This document shows, piece after piece, positions 51,417 to 58,053 of a stretch of 58,053 nucleotides of DNA (positions are counted from its first letter, which is position 1; every line of letters begins with the position of its first letter). This DNA comes from Lactarius indigo (Eukaryota > Basidiomycota > Agaricomycetes > Russulales > Russulaceae), in contig JAFKAC010000220.1 of NCBI GenBank assembly GCA_025766275.1, positions 1-58,053 of the forward strand, read 5' to 3'. The position numbers were made by a program, and so were the translations under genes. A model generated the notes under the pieces. That model saw nothing but the letters and a program-made list of their open reading frames with translations, was not told the origin of the DNA and ran no database searches.

Positions 51417-54400
51417 ATGCCTCCAAAGAATACCTTCACCATTCCCATGGGAGATGTTGTTGAGGTTGTTAACCAGACACGGAAGACTAAGCGGGGACTC
51501 CGTACCACTGTAAAGGAAGTCCCTTTCCACTTAAAGAAGGGGAAGTCAGGTCAAGCTTCAATGTCTCAAACTGGAGTGGAGACCACTATGGAGACAGTAC
51601 AGTCGCAGTCATCCAGGGACTCACCACATGGGATAGAGGAATCACATACCCTTCACCACATAGAGCCATATGAACCTGATTTGCAAGACTTTCAAGCAGA
51701 GGAATCCCAGCCCCAACAAAGTGTATGTCCACAAACCTCCTATGATCATTGTCGGACTTCTGATTATTCATAGACACCAATGAGCCAGTGGACAGACATG
51801 CGGAGCAGATACATCCACCTTTTGCTCGAGATGGAGGGTCTGACAAGTGCTCCAAATTGCTCTATGTGTACCAGTTCGATGCAGATCAAGTGCTCCGATT
51901 GTATTGGAGGAAAGTACTTCTGCAAGGAATGTTGCCTTCAAACACATATGCGATCCCCATTCCATCGGGTGTCCCGCTGGACTGGCACACACTTTGCACC
52001 AATGTCATTAATGTCAATTGGATTTAAGCTCTGCTTTGGTCATGATGGGAGGCCATGTCCACTTACAGTGGAGGTATGAACATATCAGATATATGAATCC
52101 CACATATACTCATATATCCATAGGGACACCAAGCGTCAGATGGGACACAGCGCAGAAAGCGGACGTCCCGTCAGACTCGTTCTGCATCACTTGTATCTGT
52201 TGAGGAAGAGCAGGCTCATTCGGGAGGTCCGCAGCCTTCGTCACAAACTCTTGAAGATATGCCTGGGATTTCAGACACATTGTTTGACTTTGTGGGGATG
52301 TGTTGGATCCCTCTGAGGGAAACACACGACGCACTCGGACCACAATGTCGGGAAACCCGCTGATCACCGTTGTCAATCAAACAGGTGTCTTTGATATGGA
52401 TGTACTCTTCTGCATATGCCCCAACGCTGGTGCCAATGATGAGCAACTACTCCAAGCTGGAATATTTCCTTCAACCTTCAAGCAGATTGAGACTGCATTC
52501 ACCTTCTCAGTTCTGGATGACTTCTTGGCTGACAACCTGGAGTGCAAGACAACTGCACAACAGTACTATTCTAAGCTTCAGAGCATCACCAATCGGATGT
52601 TCCCTGACCATGTCCCGGTGAGTATCAATGCTATCCTGATACTGCATAACATCTTATTGATGGAGACATATAGAACCTCTACAAACAGCTCTTGAGGGCA
52701 TCCCGACAATGGAGGGACTTGAAGAATAGGATTGAAAGCGGTTTGGGACATCAGCACACAGGGACATCCGCTAATGAAGGGTCCATGGCCATATTCTGTC
52801 CAGCCTGTCCACAGCCAGGCATCAATCTACCAGATGATTGGAGGACCAGATATAATGATAAGCCGTATGTATTCATTGAGAACATGTCAAATATCTCAGT
52901 ATTGACTTGCTCGAAGGAATCAACTCATCCGAACCTTCATAATGGATGGCAACTTCTCAGCAGAGCACATGAGGTGTAGGACAGGAGATACGGACGTTCC
53001 GCTATCAGCGGGGATGGCCTTCATGGCAAATCCCAATTCATATAAGGCTCATCTGCATAGTGGGCAAGAGATTTCCCAGGTATGTCAGATACTATTGACA
53101 GTGACTGTTGTCTTATAGTCTCATAGCCCAGCACATGTAACACATACAGGGCCATTGAACAGGCCAATTCAAGTCGTCCACACCTTGATGTTACAGGCAT
53201 CGGAGCAACCGCATGCTGTCATGGATTCTTTGTCCCTACATCTGTAGTTGACTTCCAGAAGGGAGAGAGGTATGTCCGACGCATTAAGCACCCTAAGTAT
53301 GGAATTGATAATTGATGTATGTTTGATGTCAGGCAAATCAATATGGACTATAGCCTTTGCAAGGCCCTTTCCTACAATATGGGGGACATCCCTGTGGCCT
53401 TGGTCATGTATGATATCATGTGCCAATATGGTGTTCACTTCAAGGAAAGGGTGGAGAAGAGCCCGGAGTTATCTCTGTCTAGCTCATTGCAACTTCGCAC
53501 TGGGATTGGCCTCTTTCATATCCATGGCCATCAAGATTCATGCTTACCCCGCTTTTCCCCAAGCTATATCCCTGGAGCGAAGCAGGTGGATGGAGAGATC
53601 ATTGAGACATTGTGGGCACCACTCAATAACATCTCACGGAGCATCCGTGGGATGTCCCTTGCCCATCGCCAGGAGGTATTGGATGCACATATGAACCATT
53701 CCAATTGGAAGAAGATGGTCCGCATTGGTCCGTTTAATCCGTATCTATAATCCATTTGATTCTAATATAATAATGTTCCAGTTCCATCACTTCTGAAGCG
53801 GTGGAAACGGATGGATAATGGTATAGATCTCAGTGCTGAGATATTAGACACTCTCAATGCAAGGTTCAAGAAGAAGACTAAACGATGGCTTAAGGCAGAA
53901 AGTCATGCTCAATCAAACAGGCATGAAGACCCCACTTTAATGGACATATATGATACAGTGACATCCAAAGGTATTGTGACCTGACAAATCCTATGTATTC
54001 TATACTAATGTCTATCATTAGCTCCCTCTCGTGCAGAGATTCAGCAGCAGCTGATTTCGGAGGAGAGCGGAGATATTACCGCTCATGGTCAAACATCTTG
54101 GATTGCATGTGGGATAAAGATCCAGGAGTTGCAGTGAGTCCATCCAATGACCCATTTGACTGTTGGTTAACATCCACTCTGTAAAGGCTTGCTATCAGAT
54201 ATCAACTCCGAGCACATGGTCTGAAGATCAACACTGAGGAGGCTCAAGTCATTGAAAACAAGCGGAGTCGCCTTCAGAAGCTCATTGACATATTTGAGCA
54301 CCAGGGAGATTCCTTCCTACTCCACCAGCCGCTTGCAGATGATTCCTCAATAGTGCCTTTGGGTGACTATGAGGAATATGACCATATGGATGATCTTGGA

Positions 54401-55286
54401 GATCCTGAAGATACAGATGATGATCATTCAGCCCATGCCTCCATCCGTCCTACTCCGCAAGCACTGGATGGATCTGGGATGGATGCAACTAATCCTGAGG
54501 ACTTTCCGGTCCTCCTCCCATCTTCCCTTGGATGGGAATGGTGTGTTAGGCATGGTTTCCAATCCCTTGCTGGAAAGGAGGTACAGCTACGCCATGCTCA
54601 AGCTAGTGAATCCATTCATGGAATCCGCCTCGCTCTTGGATTTAAATCCGCTCTGTTCCGCACTCAGGTACGACCTGCTCACACACAACAGACAAAGACC
54701 CGCGCCTGGAATGCCATACACAGTGTTGACACTAATGTCCGTGAGCATGCGCGCATATATAGCATGGCACGGGATGCCTATAGGAAGCTCCGCAAAGCTG
54801 CACCCATTCCACAGGACCTCCCGAAGCTCCATTCAAAGGATCTCCGTGTAGCAACATTGGTCCTTGGATCACAACAAGTAGGACAGCGGAATACACAACA
54901 ATCCTGGATCTGGGGCTTTGGCAATACCACTGAAGATGATGGAACATGGATGGATGATTGTATGTGCTCCATTGAATTCTATATTCATGTGCTCATATAT
55001 TCATACAGTTGAAAGGGTTCACTGGCTCCGTGCAAGGGCACAGTTTGAGCGGTGGTCAGAGGAACAAGACAGCATCCATAATGAAGCTAAATGGATCCCA
55101 GCATACTTCCATTCCAAAGCAGAGACATGGAAGAAACTCATGATCATTGCTGCACAAGGTTCATTAAAGGGGCATCAAGCATATGCATCATACCAGATGC
55201 ATGCATGGGAGGGACTTTCCAGAAGCTCTGTGAAGGCTCTTACTCCGATTACTGATGCTCCATTGAAGCACTGTAAGATGAAATGA
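51417..55286 (+). pseudogene. KDZ transposase with CxC2-type cysteine cluster, one-base frameshift
   Basis: Eleven exons: 51417-51722, 51774-52073, 52124-52617, 52674-52864, 52917-53079, 53127-53269, 53333-53727, 53782-53970, 54022-54133, 54187-54959, 55009-55286. The exons total 3,344 bases; one base missing in or near GGGG (52294-52297) makes 3,345, an exact multiple of three (1,114 residues), and every other join is in phase. Exon 2 holds the cysteine cluster (C-x2-C, CSDC, FCKECC, THMRSPFHRV, GFKLCFGHDGRPC). The core has ETAFTFSVLDDFLADNLECK, MDGNFSAEHMR, CCHGFFVPTSVVDFQKGER, MYDIMCQYGVHF, IHGHQDSC and VDGEIIETLW, carrying the acidic residues expected of the DDE-like site. The C-terminal part (LPSSLGWEWC, HAQASESIHGIRLALGFKS, QQTKTRAW) is standard for the family. 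It should cut and join the element ends in the nucleus. Confidence 0.93.
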
Positions 55287-55748
55287 GATTGCTTGTCCTG
55301 ATTCATGTATTCCTCCTATAGTACATATCAATTGACATAAGTGTTTGGTTCTTGCAAATGAAATGAATGGCTTTTCTCGAACCCCCCGATCCCCTCTCAT
55401 ATATATCCATTTGCCTGTGACAGGAATTAAGCGGAGGTCCGCTTTTGGGCAATGCTGTTGGACTATCATTACAGCGGATTTCCCGACATGTATATTCTGA
55501 GTATGAACTATTAGTTATTAGCTATTTCCCCCAACACCGATCATCTATCATTATATATTGACTTGCGATCAGATGTTCATTACTTGTCCAATATAATTGT
55601 AGTTGTCTGATATGTATGCAATTTGCTGTACATATCTCAACAGGTGATCAATGATCACACACCTAAACAGTGCTCACCCAGTCAAATATTTGAGTTCAAG
55701 AGCATCTCTGGATACCCTACATTATCATGGAACTATCCGCATGGATTT
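55287..55748. other. Right subterminal non-coding region of the KDZ element
   Basis: No gene. It contains two dispersed palindromes near 55427 and 55474. Confidence 0.5.
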
Positions 55749-55897
55749 CCGATTATCTCCGACCCAGCCGGCGTCGGCTGGACTATCAATTATGGCGGAA
55801 TCTCCGCCGTCGGCCGGCGCCGGCTGAGTATGAACTATTAAAGAATCTCACCGTCGGTTGGGGTATCAATTACATAAGCCATCGCTATCCATTGGCT
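55749..55897 (-). repeat. Right terminal inverted repeat of the KDZ element
   Basis: Inverse copy of 42929-43078; includes GGCGGAATCTCCGCC. Confidence 0.95.
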
Positions 55898-55904
55898 GGG
55901 GTAC

Positions 55905-57230
55905 TTCTTGAACCGCCCTGGTAGCGACTTCTGCTTCTTGTTGATGATAGTCGGTATCAATATACCGACTGGTCGATGCTTGGGGTTGATAGCCCCCTCG
56001 TGGCTGCCTGCAATCACGGGCCATATGTCCGTCCTTCCCACAATTGTAGCAGGTAACTGGCCTTTGATTGTTACGTCCTCCTCCTCTTTGGAGGAATCCT
56101 CCCCTTGGTCGATATGGGGGACGAGGAGCGAGTATGTCTTCGGCTCCTGCGAGTCGCCCTTGAATTCGATCTGCCGAGGTGTCCATTGCGTTTGGGTCTC
56201 GGGGTAGGTTTCGCGGTTGCCAAGAACTTCTTGGCGGTCCCTGCCATTGGCGTTGTTGTCGTGGTCTTCCCTGTCCTTGTCCTTGAGGGACTCCCTTGTT
56301 TAATACCGCTTTAAGATGGAGGTATTGTTGTTGATGGGTAGTGGCTGCTTCTTTCCATTCGCGGTAGTTGCGAGGGTTGTCGAGGGTGTAGACCTTCTCG
56401 TATAGGTCTTTTGGTAATCCACTTGCAAATAAGTCGAGTGTTTGTGGATCGTCGAGTCTGTACTGGGCCGGCGTATTAACTGTTCGAATTGGGTGCAGTA
56501 CTCATCTAAGTTGCTCCTGATCATCTTTACTCCCTTCTTGAGCTCGTATTGAGCTTGCTCTTGTTCCATCGTATTTCGGAAGCGCTGCATGAAGCTGCGC
56601 GTGACTTCGTTCCATAATCCTTCGCTGGTACGGGGTATCCCGGCTTGTATCTGGCCGTTGAGCCAGGTAAGCATAGCCAATACCCATTCACTAACGTTGA
56701 CGCCTTTGATATAAGAGAGAAAGAGTAGGCGCGTCGGTATGGGGTTGCCATGATGCCTTCATCGGTATTCATGCCCCAGTACACGTGCCACTGAGTGAGG
56801 AATGCTTCGACTTTGGCGCGTTCTCCGTCGAATACTGTAGGCGCTTCACCAGCTAATTTGTTACTTGGAGGGGAACAATAGGACCTGCACCTGGTAATCC
56901 TCCTCCCGGAGGTCCTCCTCCTGGTGGTCCTCCTGGAAATCCTCCAGGGAACCCTTCAAACACAGGTCCTCTTGACGGGGTCCTCCTCCTCCTCCCGGTA
57001 AGTCGTTAGGAGGTCCGCCTCCTCCACTGGAGGGTCAGCTACATCTGGTCCAATGGCGCGATGGATGGCTATGTCGTCGTTGGTCATGCGGTGACCGGTG
57101 TATGGATTGATGGGAGCTAGATTAGCTCACGATTCTTCTGCAATGCGTCTCTGTTCTTCTAGGACTATCTGATCTCTTGCTTCGGTAGTGAGCTGCAGCT
57201 CTTCTTGCGTGATGGTGGCAGTTGCCATTG
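55905..57230 (-). pseudogene. GypB gag, cut by the KDZ insertion
   Basis: Right to left: start MATATITQEEL near 57225, one TGA (in EES-stop-ANLAPI, near 57130), a Gly/Pro tract broken by indels near 56900-57000, capsid core (YWGMNTDEGIMATPYRR, LWNEVTRSFMQRFRNTM, LDEYCTQFEQL) with an indel near 56460, then the knuckle CYNCGKDGHMARDC (about 56030) in the frame that leads to pol. Coding continues to the KDZ junction and resumes at 42921 with RASDWLNGVAGESDD. Confidence 0.85.
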
Positions 57231-57752
57231 CGACTGCTGGACTACGAATGTGAATTACTTCTGGTTCGGGTTGGTGAATAGTGAGGGACTCAGTTCGTCG
57301 TATAATGTGATCGCCAATTGCTCCTAGACTGGCGTCTTCTGCTGGTGTTGTTCCCCTACTTGGTGACTGACTTTCGGAGGCTTCTTCTCCGCTAATCCCT
57401 TTGTCTGTGTGTTCTTGTGCTTGTCCGTCTATAGGACCGTAATCTGCGCGGCTATTGAGTTCTCGCGCGTCAATATCGCAGTTGTAGTTTCTTCCAGCTG
57501 GTCGTACGATGTCCCAGCGGTGATCTATGGGGTTCCAAGTAACCTCGGTCCAACAGAGGTGTTCGAATTGAACTCAATGGTCGGAAACAGTTAGGACCGT
57601 TAAATTCTACAAAATACCCGGTATCTTCTCCCCGTTCTCTCCACTGAGCTGCTCCTAGGAATCTTGTTGGTACGTTGCGATCTCCTCGTCGTTCAATATG
57701 ATAGGGACGGAAGGACGTCCACTGGTCTCTGGTCGAGTACGCCACGATGAGG
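57231..57752 (-). pseudogene. GypB pre-gag domain
   Basis: Same region as 25474-25932 of GypA: RDQWTSFRPYHIERRGDRN, AAQWRERGEDTGYFVEF, then one frame change near 57590, and WDIVRPAGRNYNCDIDAREL. The frame then stays open into the gag start through an acidic Ser-rich linker (GEEASESQSPSRGTT). Confidence 0.5.
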
Positions 57753-57763
57753 ATCTTGGTCTT
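57753..57763 (-). promoter_or_regulatory. GypB primer-binding site, self-complementary
   Basis: AAGACCAAGAT on the minus strand, two bases from the LTR edge; complement of the predicted start-site bases in its own LTR (57995-58005). Confidence 0.8.
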
Positions 57764-57765
57764 AA

Positions 57766-58053
57766 TGTTACGCTCCACCGGCGTTAGTCCGACTTGGACT
57801 CGAGAAAGGCGTAATCGACTTAGCGGGTTTAGGCGAATGGGGATCACGTGTCAACCCAACGCGAGGTGAACAGGGGCACACTGGCACACGCTGCACCTGA
57901 AGATAGAGAAGTCGGTTCCTTGGTGAACCGGAGTGGAGGCACACTTAGTCAGAGACTAAGGCAGACAAAAGACGAGGCAATTGGTGGATTGAAGAAGACC
58001 AAGATGGGGACTCCTGGTCTTCCGAGTTAACTACTTATACAGATACACGCGGG
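57766..58053 (-). repeat. 5' LTR of GypB, incomplete at window end
   Basis: Matches 37502-37790 with about four differences; the rest lies beyond the window. Confidence 0.92.

Larger units (their letters stand above)
42929..55897 (+). mobile_element. KDZ-superfamily DNA transposon, 12.97 kb, with cargo genes
   Basis: The 7-bp duplication GGGGTAC lies at 42922-42928 and 55898-55904; the uninterrupted target is seen in GypA near 27330. Inverted repeats of about 132 bp (42946-43078 and 55749-55880) are nearly identical. Both start TGGCTTATGTAATTGATAC and contain GCCGGCGCCGGC and GGCGGAGATTCCGCC. Outside them lie 17 less similar terminal bases. Inside: two genes on the minus strand (44222-46160, 46802-47832) and three on the plus strand (48084-49957, 50558-51170, 51417-55286), the last being a KDZ transposase. 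I found no TET/JBP oxygenase, which some mushroom KDZ elements carry. Confidence 0.92.
37502..58053 (-). mobile_element. Ty3/gypsy element GypB (family A) split by a KDZ transposon; runs off right edge
   Basis: The 3' LTR is 37502-38005. The 5' LTR starts at 57766 and passes the window end. In the part that can be compared the two LTRs differ at only about four positions. Pol occupies 38391-42842 as a single long frame and gag lies at 55905-57230. The 12.97 kb between them is a transposon with its own inverted repeats and target duplication. Removing it restores the order seen in GypA. The target duplication of GypB itself cannot be checked because its right flank is outside. Confidence 0.93.

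Noticed and set aside
42929..55897. A TET/JBP oxygenase gene, known from some mushroom KDZ elements
   Set aside because: No H-x-D ... H ... R pattern of the 2OG-Fe(II) oxygenase family is visible in any cargo gene, though first exons of cargo gene 1 are not located.

Overview
The window is a transposon-dense stretch of a fungal nuclear genome, most likely a mushroom-forming basidiomycete (Agaricomycetes). The evidence is: introns of about 40-60 nt with GT/AG ends; several chromodomain Ty3/gypsy elements; a KDZ-superfamily (Kyakuja-Dileera-Zisupton) transposase with a CxC2-type cysteine cluster; and a basidiomycete-style BTB/POZ domain. No bacterial features (operons, rRNA, CRISPR) were seen.

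Layout. 1-4009 (minus): the only large non-transposon gene, an eight-exon gene with a ParB-like motif that runs off the left edge. One intron is swollen to 550 nt by a palindromic minisatellite. 4010-5870: promoter-like and undetermined sequence. 5870-8838: a copia gag fragment cut by a Russian-doll stack of LTRs, each inner LTR with its own target-site duplication (TSD). 8839-15956 (minus): gypsy element E1 with both LTRs and a 5-bp TSD; one TGA and later frameshifts break its polyprotein. 16189-20661: a solo LTR, then a 5'-truncated decayed gypsy element (family D). 20670-23620: decayed sequence and one unrecognised pseudogene fragment. 23621-37501 (plus): remains of an old gypsy element (family C), split by the younger family-A copy GypA at 24946-32761. 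Its pol reading frame is badly eroded yet open, and continues into a BTB/POZ domain. 37502-58053 (minus): a second family-A copy, GypB, inserted in the BTB coding sequence. GypB is itself interrupted by a 12.97-kb KDZ transposon at 42929-55897.

How the parts work. Families A and E1 encode gag, protease, RT-RNase H, integrase with chromodomain and a conserved extra C-terminal domain. Families A, C and E1 carry an 11-nt (E1: 10-nt) primer-binding site just inside the 5' LTR that is complementary to the predicted first bases of their own transcript, about 34 bp after a TATA box, as in Tf1/sushi self-priming. Family A appears to make pol by -1 frameshifting at GGGTTTT. The KDZ transposon has 132-bp inverted repeats, an eleven-exon transposase that is in frame throughout except for one missing base, four further multi-exon genes of unknown function, and about twenty copies of a short palindrome (consensus AGCGGANNTCCCGCT) that I do not see elsewhere in the window. 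Relative ages read from the nesting: copia and family C oldest, then D and E1, then GypA (two LTR differences) and GypB, then the KDZ insertion.
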